Part shown: piece after piece, positions 8,467-16,800 of the stretch | Layout: every line of letters starts with the position of its first letter | How positions within the stretch are numbered: position 1 is the first letter of the stretch | Assembly (NCBI GenBank): GCA_937884755.1 | Contig: CAKZYJ010000203.1 | Coordinates: 1 to 39,371, forward strand | Length of the DNA stretch: 39,371 nt | Reading direction: 5' to 3' | DNA from: an uncultured Flammeovirgaceae bacterium | GTDB lineage: Bacteria > Bacteroidota > Bacteroidia > Cytophagales > Cyclobacteriaceae | Program-made: the position numbers and the translations under genes | Notes under the pieces: model-generated | The model's database searches: none | What the model was told of the DNA's origin: nothing | The model's input: the letters and a program-made list of their open reading frames with translations, nothing else

Positions 8467-9024
8467 TTATAGGTGTCGCTGCTGATATTCAGCAAAACTT
8501 AATAATGCTAAATCTTTATCAGAGATAATAGGACCTTCAATATAGTGCTTCTCTAGTTGCCAGTCGATAGCCAGTTGAGAATCATTCCACAATATACCGG
8601 TTTCCGAAACTTTGCTATATACGTTGGTACACTGGTAGCTAAACACGCTTTCTTCTAAGGCAATAAATCCGTGAGCAAAACCCGCCGGTACATAAAACTG
8701 ATTGTTTCTTTCGCTATCCAGCACCACTGCTTCGTATTGGCCAAAAGTAGAAGAATCTTTACGCAAATCTACGGCTACATCCAACACTTTTCCTCGGCTA
8801 ACGCTTACTAGTTTTCCTTGCTGATAAGGCGGTAGTTGCAAGTGTAATCCCCGAAGTACTCCTTTGGTAGAAAAAGACTGGTTGGCCTGAACAAATTGCT
8901 CATTGATACCAATATCCTGATACTTTTTAATATGAAACGTTTCCAAAAAATAACCCCGGCTGTCTTTAAAAACATCCGGAAAAATTTCAATCAACCCATC
9001 AATTGTTGTTCTTCTTACTTCCAT
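8467..9024 (-). CDS. rfbC: dTDP-4-dehydrorhamnose 3,5-epimerase
   Basis: Epimerises dTDP-4-keto-6-deoxyglucose at C3 and C5 in dTDP-L-rhamnose synthesis. The 185-residue length and cupin motifs match RmlC: GLIEIFPDVFKDSRGYFLET at the N-terminus, QSFSTKGVLRGLHLQ with the catalytic His, the FYVPAGFAHGFIAL segment and a C-terminal GILWNDSQLAIDW. The other rhamnose genes (rmlA, rmlB, rmlD) are absent from the window and must be elsewhere if the pathway is complete. It sits 9 bases upstream of the Wza-like gene, placing rhamnose or a related deoxysugar in this exopolysaccharide. Confidence 0.95.
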   Translation of the reverse strand: MEVRRTTIDGLIEIFPDVFKDSRGYFLETFHIKKYQDIGINEQFVQANQSFSTKGVLRGLHLQLPPYQQGKLVSVSRGKVLDVAVDLRKDSSTFGQYEAVVLDSERNNQFYVPAGFAHGFIALEESVFSYQCTNVYSKVSETGILWNDSQLAIDWQLEKHYIEGPIISDKDLALLSFAEYQQRHL

Positions 9025-9106
9025 GATTGCTCACTTTTGAACAAGTAGCTTAAAGAGATGTATATGCTTTAATACCGAAAGGTGAAACTTAGGTTTGTAG
9101 TTTGAA

Positions 9107-10225
9107 TTATCTATTTAAACTCATCTGCTCAATTACCTGAATGTACTTATTGACAACTACTTCCTGGCTAAATTTAGTCTCAACTATCTTCCGCCCCCGA
9201 GCTCCCATTTCCCGCATCTCTTCACGAGAAAACTGCGTAACGGAAAGCATTTTATCCGCGAGATCATCGGCATCTTGCACCTTACACAACAAGCCATTCA
9301 CTCCGTGCTCCACCACATGCCGGCAGCCCGGAGTATCAGTAGCTACAATGGGCTTATGTAAACTGGCTGCTTCTAGTAGGGTGCGGGGCAACCCTTCGCG
9401 GTACGAAGGAAGCACTACGCAATCGGCTTGTTGAATAACTGAGCGTACGTCGTCCGTAGTTCCTAAATAATCAACCACTCCGCTCTGTATCCACTGATCA
9501 ATAAGATGTACCGGAATACCTCGCTTATGAACCGGATCTTTAGCTCCCAGCAATTGAAATCGAACCGACACCCCTTCCTCCCTAAGACGCCTGGCTGCCT
9601 CTATGTATTCTACAATACCTTTATCGTAGATAAGCCGGGAAATTACCAGAAAAGTAAATGTTTCAGATTCATCATTGCCATTATCCACCGGTTGAAACCG
9701 CTGAATGTCAATGCCCGAACCGGGCACTACATCGGCTCTTTCTTCTTCTAGCAGCCTCTCTTTTATAAACAGATGATAATCATCAGGATTATGAAAGAAT
9801 ACCTTCTGGGCAAACCGAAAAGAAACCCGGTACAAGCTTTTGGCCACAACTGAAACGACCCCTTGTTGCAGAAAAACTGTGCCTAAACCACAAACATTAT
9901 TAATGACCGGAATTTTCAGTCGGCTAGCGGCTAGTGTACCGTAGATGTTAGGTTTTACTGTAAAGTGCAAGATCAAATCTAGTCGCAGCTTCTTGTAAAG
10001 CCGGTAAAACTCCAAGGTTAGAGTTGCATCTTTAACCGGATTTACCCCCCGGCTATCCATATTTATAGAATACAGTTCAAAACCTGACTCTCGCAACCGA
10101 TCGGTATACTTATCATCCGGAGCAATAAGCACTACTTCGTGTCCCTGATTTTGTAATGCCTGAACTAGCCCAAGTCTAAAATTAAAAATGTTCCAGGCAG
10201 TATTGGTAACAATCGCTATCCTCAT
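9107..10225 (-). CDS. Glycosyltransferase family 4 (GT-B fold), exopolysaccharide locus
   Basis: A 372-residue GT-B glycosyltransferase. The N-terminal domain starts MRIAIVTNTAWNIFNFRLGL and contains HFTVKPNIYGTLAA, typical of enzymes related to PglA/WbpX-type sugar transferases acting on undecaprenyl-linked acceptors. The C-terminal domain has the donor-site ISRLIYDKGIVEYIEAA and the E-x7-E-type segment PSYREGLPRTLLEAAS. It probably adds one sugar to a lipid-linked repeat unit on the cytoplasmic face; donor and linkage cannot be read from sequence. It is the first gene of the four-gene polysaccharide block, with about 80 bases before rmlC and about 270 bases to the upstream dehydrogenase gene. 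Confidence 0.92.
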   Translation of the reverse strand: MRIAIVTNTAWNIFNFRLGLVQALQNQGHEVVLIAPDDKYTDRLRESGFELYSINMDSRGVNPVKDATLTLEFYRLYKKLRLDLILHFTVKPNIYGTLAASRLKIPVINNVCGLGTVFLQQGVVSVVAKSLYRVSFRFAQKVFFHNPDDYHLFIKERLLEEERADVVPGSGIDIQRFQPVDNGNDESETFTFLVISRLIYDKGIVEYIEAARRLREEGVSVRFQLLGAKDPVHKRGIPVHLIDQWIQSGVVDYLGTTDDVRSVIQQADCVVLPSYREGLPRTLLEAASLHKPIVATDTPGCRHVVEHGVNGLLCKVQDADDLADKMLSVTQFSREEMREMGARGRKIVETKFSQEVVVNKYIQVIEQMSLNR

Positions 10226-10495
10226 CCAAAGGAATATAAAAATGATTATAAGCCCGATTACTACCGTAAAATATTTGTTTGGTTAGTAACTGGCTGATAG
10301 TTGGCCGCAATATACAATATCTATAGGGTTAACCAACAATATTCCGTGTTAGTAAAAGCCCCAAAACTTACATCAGGTTTTAAAATATTATTAAACCAGG
10401 ATGAGTTATATAACTCAAGAAATAATTGCTTGTCCGAAAGGCAAGTATAGGTAAATGCAGTCGGCTTAATTCCACGAAAAATAGAGACACAAATT

Positions 10496-12919
10496 TTACT
10501 GATAAATATCAGGAAAACGGATCGGATCAAACTCAGACATCAATCGGTACACCTCATCAAACACAGTTTCTGGATTGGGTTTAGAGAAATAGTCACCATC
10601 CGAACCGTAAGCGGGACGGTGTGCCTGACTAGTAATGGTTACCGGTTGCGAATCTAAGAACCGATACCCCCCCTGCCCTTCTAGCACTTGTTGCATTATA
10701 TACGCAGAAGCCCCACCGGGCACATCTTCGTCGGCAAATATAACCCGGTTGGTTTTCTGTACCGATTTAACAATGCTGTGATTCAGATCAAAAGGCGATA
10801 AAGTCTGTACATCGATCACTTCACAGGAAATACCAATTTCGGCTAGCTCTTCGGCTGCCTTCATCACTACTCGACACATAGAGCCATAGGTTACTACCGT
10901 TACGTCGGTGCCTTCCCGAAGAACCTCGGGCTGTCCTAGAGGAATGGTAAATTCACCTACGTTATCGGGTAACTTCTCTTTTAATCGGTAGCCATTCAGG
11001 CTTTCAATAATCAGCGCTGGATCATCCGATTGCAACATGGTATTGTAGAAACCGGCTGCTTGCACCATGTTACGGGGAACTAGTACGTAAATACCCCGCA
11101 AACTATGCAGCACTGCTCCCACTGGCGATCCGGAATGCCAGATTCCTTCTAGTCGGTGGCCTCGGGTACGGATAATTAGCGGCGCACTCTGTCCATTCAT
11201 GGTACGGTACCGCAGTGATGCGAGATCATCAGTAAGGGTGGCCAGAGCGTAATAGATATAATCTAAGTATTGAATCTCTATAATAGGCCGTAGTCCTCGC
11301 AAAGCAGTGCCTATTCCCTGACCAACAATAGACGGTTCTCTAATACCAGTATCCGTCACGCGAAGAATACCGTGCTTAGCTTGCAAACCAGCAAAACCCT
11401 GGTTTACATCACCAATCGCACCTACGTCTTCACCAATAGCAAAAATACGAGGGTCACGGTTCAGTGCTTCGTCAAAGCAGGCATTTAGCACTTCTCGTCC
11501 GTCCACCACTTTGCTATCTTCGCTAAATTTGGGCGCAACCTTCTTCACATTCAGCGCTGAACGCTCGGTATTACTGTACAAATGGCTGTTGAAGCGTTCT
11601 TCATTATCCTTGGAATAATTCCGTAACCAATTCACCAATCGATCGCGGGCTTCAATCTCTTCGCCCCGAGTTAGCCGTAAGGTTTTCTTGGCCAAGCGAA
11701 CGGCATCCAGCCGAATGGCATTGGGTGCCTTCTCAACCTGACGAATTAGTTGTTGAATGGCTGACTGCTGCTTACTCGCCTTAGCCACTAGCGCAGTCAA
11801 TTGCTTTATTTGCTTAAGCTCTTCGTTTAGTTCGGCGCGAGACGCTTTCCAGGCGGCATCACGGGCCTGCTTGGCTGTTTTCTTGGCTTCCTCTTCAATC
11901 TCATCCAGTCGCTCTTCAGTGGCAAAACCATTCTTAACAATCCAGTCGCGCATCATCAAATTACAGTCGTGCTCGTGCTCCCAAGCTAATCGCTCTTTCG
12001 ATTTGTATCGCTCGTGCGAACCGGAAGTAGAGTGGCCCTGAGGCTGAGTTAACTCATCTACATGAATAAGTACTGGGACATGTAATCTTCGGGCTAACTG
12101 TACCGCGGCTTGATAGGTCTCACATAAAGCTTCGTAGTCCCAGCCCTTCACCCGGATAATTTCTAATCCATCCTGTTCTTCAGTACGCTGAAATCCTTCC
12201 AAGGCTTCGGATATGCTATGTTTGGTAGTGTGATATTCAGTTGGCACTGATATACCGTAGCCATCGTCCCATACTGAGATAACTAAAGGAACTTGTAGTA
12301 CTCCGGCAGCATTCAGTGTTTCTAAGAACATTCCTTCTGAGGTAGAAGCATCACCGATGGTAGCAAACGCAACTTCATTACCATGAACCGAAAACTTCTT
12401 CATTTCCTTTAAATCCGGATTGTGCCGGTATAACTTAGAAGCGTAGGCTAACCCCAGCGACCGCGGAATCTGCCCTGCTGTGGGCGAAAGATCAGCCCCA
12501 GTATTGTATTGCTCGCGCTGATTATGAAATTCGCCAGTCTGAGGATCAATAAGGCGGGTACCGAAGTGAGAGTTCATGGAACGTCCGCCCGAAGAAGGTT
12601 CGTGCTCTGGATTGGCATGAGCATAAATTTGAGCAAAAAATTGCTGATAAGTAATTTGCTCAGTGGCAAACATGAAGGTCTGATCGCGGTAGTAGCCCGA
12701 GCGAAAATCCCCTTTCCGAAAGGCCTTAGCCATAGCAATTTGGGCTACTTCTTTCCCATCGCCGAACACGCCAAATTTAGCTTTGCCCATAAAAACTTCT
12801 TTACGGCCTAGTAAGCTCACGTGGCGGCTTTCCCACGCAATGCGGTAGTCGTTTAGTATTTCATCAATAGATAAGTCGAGGGTAATGTTGTCTTGTGTTG
12901 CTTTTGATTCCACGCCCAT
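10496..12919 (-). CDS. Fused alpha-beta 2-oxoacid dehydrogenase E1 component (2-oxoisovalerate dehydrogenase type)
   Basis: An 807-residue single-chain thiamine-diphosphate decarboxylase (E1) of a branched-chain or related 2-oxoacid dehydrogenase complex. Residues about 20-350 are the alpha part: NTGADLSPTAGQIPRSLG and the ThDP/Mg motif starting IGDASTSEG (about residue 188) and ending near WDDGYGIS. A charged helical linker spans about 345-465. The beta part runs from VDGREVLNACFDEAL to the end, with FAIGEDVG, DTGIREPSIVGQGIG and the C-terminal transketolase domain (VTVVTYGSM). The alpha-beta fusion is common in Bacteroidota. E2 and E3 are not in the window. It is divergent from the 126-residue ORF upstream of secDF. 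Confidence 0.94.
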   Translation of the reverse strand: MGVESKATQDNITLDLSIDEILNDYRIAWESRHVSLLGRKEVFMGKAKFGVFGDGKEVAQIAMAKAFRKGDFRSGYYRDQTFMFATEQITYQQFFAQIYAHANPEHEPSSGGRSMNSHFGTRLIDPQTGEFHNQREQYNTGADLSPTAGQIPRSLGLAYASKLYRHNPDLKEMKKFSVHGNEVAFATIGDASTSEGMFLETLNAAGVLQVPLVISVWDDGYGISVPTEYHTTKHSISEALEGFQRTEEQDGLEIIRVKGWDYEALCETYQAAVQLARRLHVPVLIHVDELTQPQGHSTSGSHERYKSKERLAWEHEHDCNLMMRDWIVKNGFATEERLDEIEEEAKKTAKQARDAAWKASRAELNEELKQIKQLTALVAKASKQQSAIQQLIRQVEKAPNAIRLDAVRLAKKTLRLTRGEEIEARDRLVNWLRNYSKDNEERFNSHLYSNTERSALNVKKVAPKFSEDSKVVDGREVLNACFDEALNRDPRIFAIGEDVGAIGDVNQGFAGLQAKHGILRVTDTGIREPSIVGQGIGTALRGLRPIIEIQYLDYIYYALATLTDDLASLRYRTMNGQSAPLIIRTRGHRLEGIWHSGSPVGAVLHSLRGIYVLVPRNMVQAAGFYNTMLQSDDPALIIESLNGYRLKEKLPDNVGEFTIPLGQPEVLREGTDVTVVTYGSMCRVVMKAAEELAEIGISCEVIDVQTLSPFDLNHSIVKSVQKTNRVIFADEDVPGGASAYIMQQVLEGQGGYRFLDSQPVTITSQAHRPAYGSDGDYFSKPNPETVFDEVYRLMSEFDPIRFPDIYQ

Positions 12920-13116
12920 AGGAATTTTGTTAAGTCAATGTTCTTTGCGAAACCTGCGGTAGAAATCGCCACCAAAAATAAGAAAAAGGCAAGCTTTCTC
13001 AAATGAGCTTTGGCGACGCATCAGTGTCTTTCTCAGCTACTTTATTACATGCTATTGGTAATACAACAGTAATCCTTCTAAAGTTTATATACCCTTGATG
13101 GATATTTTTATCTCCC

Positions 13117-13147
13117 TTTGCGTTTAGATGAAGAATCTCTAATTTTA
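13117..13147 (+). promoter_or_regulatory. Candidate Bacteroidota promoter (TTTG-N19-TAATTTTA)
   Basis: TTTG at 13117-13120 is followed 19 bases later by TAATTTTA at 13140-13147. This is close to the Bacteroidota -33/-7 consensus TTTG and TAnnTTTG. The predicted start of transcription would be only a few bases before the ATG at 13159, so the message would be almost leaderless. It could drive both the 126-residue ORF and secDF. No experimental support. Confidence 0.4.
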
Positions 13148-13158
13148 CCATTCATTTT

Positions 13159-13539
13159 ATGAGGTGTATTAGAAATATATTAGCTAGGCAATCTAGGGCT
13201 CTATCTATATTAACGGGAATTCTACTACTATGGGTTGCCGGAAATACCGCCATGCAGTACTCTTACTCTTGGGCATTTCTCTCTAACTTTGATTCTCAGG
13301 AACAACCAATCCCGGCTGATGGTAACGAAGATTCTTCCTCAGCTGCTGCTACGCTATCCAGCTTTCAGGAAGCGGTTATACCTGTCAGCAAAATACATAT
13401 ACTATTTGTTTGCAATTTCTTTAGGGAGTGGACACTGGTAGAGGCTGACGATTTTGCCATTACCCAGGATACTCCGCCCCCAACGAGCCGGTTCTTCCTT
13501 ACCCTTTTCCGGCAAATAATATCCCCCAACGCACCCTAG
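13159..13539 (+). CDS. Hypothetical exported protein upstream of secDF (candidate secretion monitor)
   Basis: A 126-residue protein of no recognised family. The N-terminus is basic (RNILARQSR), followed by one hydrophobic segment at about residues 17-30 (ILTGILLLWVAGNT), so it is an export or membrane-anchor signal. The middle is acidic and Ser/Ala-rich. The C-terminus is distinctive: TPPPTS, then RFFLTLFRQIISPNAP, ending on proline at the stop codon. It precedes secDF on the same strand with 110 bases between, and that gap holds a two-part stem-loop. By architecture it could be an arrest peptide that reports export activity to secDF, or simply a small secreted protein sharing its promoter. 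I infer rather than know either role. Confidence 0.7.
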   Translation: MRCIRNILARQSRALSILTGILLLWVAGNTAMQYSYSWAFLSNFDSQEQPIPADGNEDSSSAAATLSSFQEAVIPVSKIHILFVCNFFREWTLVEADDFAITQDTPPPTSRFFLTLFRQIISPNAP

Positions 13540-13559
13540 TCAACGCTTTTCATATTCAC

Positions 13560-13604
13560 TAAGCAACTTTTCTATCTGTCATTCAGATAGTTACCGATTG
13601 CTTA
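13560..13604 (+). promoter_or_regulatory. Two-part stem-loop between the upstream ORF and secDF
   Basis: Inner stem CTATCTG (13572-13578) pairs exactly with CAGATAG (13584-13590) around a 5-base loop. Outer stem TAAGCAA (13560-13566) pairs exactly with TTGCTTA (13598-13604). The internal loops are short. No T-run follows, so it does not look like an intrinsic terminator. It lies 20 bases after the upstream stop codon and 45 bases before the secDF ATG, where it could modulate translation or RNA stability. Confidence 0.55.
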
Positions 13605-13649
13605 CTCTCATTTATATATCACAAAATTTCACTTTAAACCTTTATTATT

Positions 13650-16600
13650 ATGCGGAACCGAAGTGGTATCGTTATTCTTACTGTCCTCGTTTCTCTGCTC
13701 TGTATTTATTATCTGTCGTTTACGCTGGTTTCCAACGGGGTACAAAAAGAGGCAGAGGAGTACGCCACCGATATGGAGGGCAACATTGATTTCTCTAAAA
13801 AGCAAGATTACTTAGACTCAGTATGGACTGAACCGGTCTACAACTTACTAGGTATTGAGTACACCTACGAAGAAGTAAAAGAGACCGAGCTTAACCTAGG
13901 TCTCGATTTACGGGGCGGTATGCACGTAGTGCTGGAAGTATCACCTACTGAAATTATCCGAGCACTGTCCGGAAACAGCAAAGATGCTGATTTTCAGCAA
14001 GCCTTAGAGTTGGCTCGCGAGCGACGGGCTACCAGCCAGCAGCGATTTACCGAACTGTTCGCTGATGCCTTTCAGGAAGTAGCGCCGGATAAGCAGTTGA
14101 GCCAGATTTTTGCCAATGCTGCTAACCGCGGACGTATCAGCCGCAGTTCTACCAACGACGAGGTAATGGCTATTATCGACGAAGAAGTAGAAAACGCCAT
14201 TGACCGCTCGTTTAACATTCTGCGCACGCGGATTGACCGGTTCGGAACCTCTCAGCCAAACATCCAAAGGTTGCAGGGAACGGGACGAATTCAGGTAGAA
14301 CTTCCCGGAGTAGACAATCCCGAGCGGGTACGTAAGCTGTTGCAGGGGGTGGCCAAACTAGAGTTTTTGCAAGTATATAATTCACCCGAACTAGGAAGTT
14401 CTTTCCAGGAAATTAATAACCTGCTAGTAGCCGAAATGCAATCAGCCGGAGGTGAGTCTCTGGCCGACGTATTGGCTGATGCAGGAGAAGACGACCTCAC
14501 TGGACTGACTGAAACTGAAGACCCAGAAACGTTAGAAGGTGCCCTCGATCAGGATGATATTCCGGAGATTGCTGAAAACGAAGACGAAAATGATCTGGAA
14601 GCTCAGCTATCGGGGGCTAACGCCGATTCTACTGCTTTGGATTCTATGCTGAACGCTCAGATGTCGCCTTTGTTCAGCCTACTGAAAAGTGGGGCTGGAT
14701 ACGGGGGGCTAGTCTACGGAGTAGAAGATACTTCCAAAATTAATGATATTTTTCAGCGAGAGGATGTGCAGGCAATGCTTCCTTCTGATGTGGATTTGGC
14801 TTGGCAAGTGAAGCCGGACGACGAGCAAAATCCGATGTTGCAACTTTATACCCTAAGACGAGAGCGTGGTGGCAAAGCCCCCCTCACCGGTGAGGTAATT
14901 ACCAATGCTCGCCAGGATTATGATCCGAACGCCCGGCCGGCAGTAAGTATGCAGATGAATGCCGAGGGAACCCGGCTGTGGAAACGACTGACCGCTAATA
15001 GCGTGGGACAACAGATTGCTATCGTACTGGATAACCGAGTATATTCGGCGCCGGTAGTGAACGAAGAAATTCCGAGTGGTAGCTCCATCATTTCCGGAAA
15101 CTTCGAGATTCAAGAAGCGCAAGATTTGGCGAATATTCTGGAAGCGGGAGCTTTACCCGCCCCTACCCGTATTGTAGAGGAAGCTATTGTGGGACCTACC
15201 TTAGGTAGAGAAGCGCAGAGGCAGGGAGTCACTTCTATCCTGGTTGGTTTGGGCATCGTTGTGCTATTTATGATTGCTTACTACGCTAAAGGCGGATTGG
15301 TCGCTAATGTAGCTCTGCTGTTCAATATCTTCTTTGTGCTGGGAATTCTGGCGCAGCCAACTATCAGCGCAGCTTTAACACTGCCCGGCATCGCGGGTAT
15401 CGTACTGACCATCGGTATGGCGATTGATGCCAACGTACTGATCTTTGAGCGTATCCGGGAAGAATTACGAAACGGTATGCGACTGAAAGCAGCAATCAAG
15501 ACCGGTTACAGCAAAGCTTACAGTTCCATTATTGACTCTAATGCTACCACATTCCTGACAGCACTCATCCTTTTTATCTTTGGCCAGGGCCCCGTACGTG
15601 GATTTGCCGTTACATTGATGATTGGTATCATTTGCTCGTTCTTCTCAGCGGTATTCATTACCCGAGTGATTATTGAGTGGATGACCCGCAAAGGCGACGA
15701 TAGCAAAGTATCGTTTGCGATGCCGTTCTCAGCTAATCTGCTGAATAATCTTAATTTCAACTTTATGAGTCGCCGTAGGATCGCCTACATGTTCAGTAGC
15801 GTTTTCATCGGGCTAGGAATTATATTGTTGATTTCACAAGGTCTCAACTTGGGAGTTGACTTCAAAGGTGGCCGTTCTTACGTAGTTACTTTTGATGAAG
15901 AGGTTACTCCATCTGATCTGATGACCTCACTGTCGGATGATTTTGAAGGTACAGCCGTTGAGGCTAAATGGTTTGGGGCTACCAATATTTTAAAAATCAC
16001 TACTAGTTACTTAGTAGGAGATGAGTCAGACGAGGCAGATGCTGACGTACGCCAACGGTTATTAGGCGGTATTGAAGAATTTACCGGTAGTAGCTTTGTG
16101 GAAAATACCGCGACGTTGGGCGATGGGCAGTTTACTATTTCTAGCTCGTCTAAAGTAGGAGCCACTATTGCTGACGACATTCTCAATGCGTCCTTAGAAG
16201 CAATCGCTTTCTCATTGGTCGTCATCTTCTTGTATATTCTGATTCGCTTCCGAAAGTGGCAATACAGTACCGGGGCCATCATCGCCCTGTTCCACGATGT
16301 ATTATTCGTATTGGGTGCTTACGCTATTGCTGGATTACTGGGGCTACGCTACGAAGTTGATCAGGTATTTATTGCTGCAATGCTTACGATTGTAGGTTAC
16401 TCCATCAACGATACCGTAATTGTGTTCGACCGTATTCGGGAAACGCTTGGGCTAAAACCTCGTTTACCGCTAGAGGAAGCCGTAAATGAGTCGGTAAACA
16501 ACGTGATGAGTCGTACGCTGATTACGTCGCTTACTACATTATTAGTGGTATTTATTCTGTTGGTATTTGGAGGTGAAGTATTACGAGGCTTCTCGTTTGC

Positions 16601-16718
16601 GTTGTTTATTGGTATTCTGGTAGGTACGTACTCTTCCATCTACATTGCGTCTCCGGTAGTGGTAGACTTGACCCAACGCAAGTCACCTGCTCCTGCCCGG
16701 AAGCCACAGAAAGCCTAA
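13650..16718 (+). CDS. secDF: Fused protein translocase subunit SecDF
   Basis: A 1022-residue inner-membrane protein that uses the proton or sodium gradient to pull proteins through SecYEG on the periplasmic side. The SecD half has a first membrane helix at about residues 6-26, the D1-type motif LGLDLRGGMHVVLEV (about 83-97), the periplasmic P1 region and a six-helix block with GMAIDANVLIFERIREELR. The SecF half starts near residue 705 with LGVDFKGGRSY and ends with GYSINDTVIVFDRIRE in its own helix block. The fusion is usual in Bacteroidota. An acidic, low-complexity insert at about residues 271-331 lies in P1; no Lys or Arg occurs from about 237 to 345. The preceding ORF and stem-loop suggest regulation. 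Confidence 0.97.
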   Translation: MRNRSGIVILTVLVSLLCIYYLSFTLVSNGVQKEAEEYATDMEGNIDFSKKQDYLDSVWTEPVYNLLGIEYTYEEVKETELNLGLDLRGGMHVVLEVSPTEIIRALSGNSKDADFQQALELARERRATSQQRFTELFADAFQEVAPDKQLSQIFANAANRGRISRSSTNDEVMAIIDEEVENAIDRSFNILRTRIDRFGTSQPNIQRLQGTGRIQVELPGVDNPERVRKLLQGVAKLEFLQVYNSPELGSSFQEINNLLVAEMQSAGGESLADVLADAGEDDLTGLTETEDPETLEGALDQDDIPEIAENEDENDLEAQLSGANADSTALDSMLNAQMSPLFSLLKSGAGYGGLVYGVEDTSKINDIFQREDVQAMLPSDVDLAWQVKPDDEQNPMLQLYTLRRERGGKAPLTGEVITNARQDYDPNARPAVSMQMNAEGTRLWKRLTANSVGQQIAIVLDNRVYSAPVVNEEIPSGSSIISGNFEIQEAQDLANILEAGALPAPTRIVEEAIVGPTLGREAQRQGVTSILVGLGIVVLFMIAYYAKGGLVANVALLFNIFFVLGILAQPTISAALTLPGIAGIVLTIGMAIDANVLIFERIREELRNGMRLKAAIKTGYSKAYSSIIDSNATTFLTALILFIFGQGPVRGFAVTLMIGIICSFFSAVFITRVIIEWMTRKGDDSKVSFAMPFSANLLNNLNFNFMSRRRIAYMFSSVFIGLGIILLISQGLNLGVDFKGGRSYVVTFDEEVTPSDLMTSLSDDFEGTAVEAKWFGATNILKITTSYLVGDESDEADADVRQRLLGGIEEFTGSSFVENTATLGDGQFTISSSSKVGATIADDILNASLEAIAFSLVVIFLYILIRFRKWQYSTGAIIALFHDVLFVLGAYAIAGLLGLRYEVDQVFIAAMLTIVGYSINDTVIVFDRIRETLGLKPRLPLEEAVNESVNNVMSRTLITSLTTLLVVFILLVFGGEVLRGFSFALFIGILVGTYSSIYIASPVVVDLTQRKSPAPARKPQKA

Positions 16719-16800
16719 AAATGTGTTCGTGTGTTTATGTGCTCAGGTAATGTAGTAATTATACTATTTATTATTTGAATACATAAACACATGAACATTT
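16719..16800. terminator. Long imperfect inverted repeat between convergent secDF and methyltransferase genes
   Basis: The left arm 16719-16740 and right arm 16781-16800 are reverse complements apart from a two-base bulge and one wobble pair. About 20 bases pair around a 40-base AT-rich loop. Arms are made of GTGTTTATGT-like words. It starts right after the secDF stop and ends at the stop codon of the convergent gene, the place for a bidirectional terminator. Confidence 0.6.

Noticed and set aside
10321-10530. 69-codon open frame on the minus strand downstream of the E1 gene
   Set aside because: Its start lies inside the end of the E1 gene in another frame and there is no family likeness; most likely a chance frame in the roughly 270-base gap.
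12966-13016. TCGCCA/TGGCGA inverted repeat between the E1 gene and the ORF upstream of secDF
   Set aside because: Only six paired bases with a 39-base loop; not enough to call a structure.
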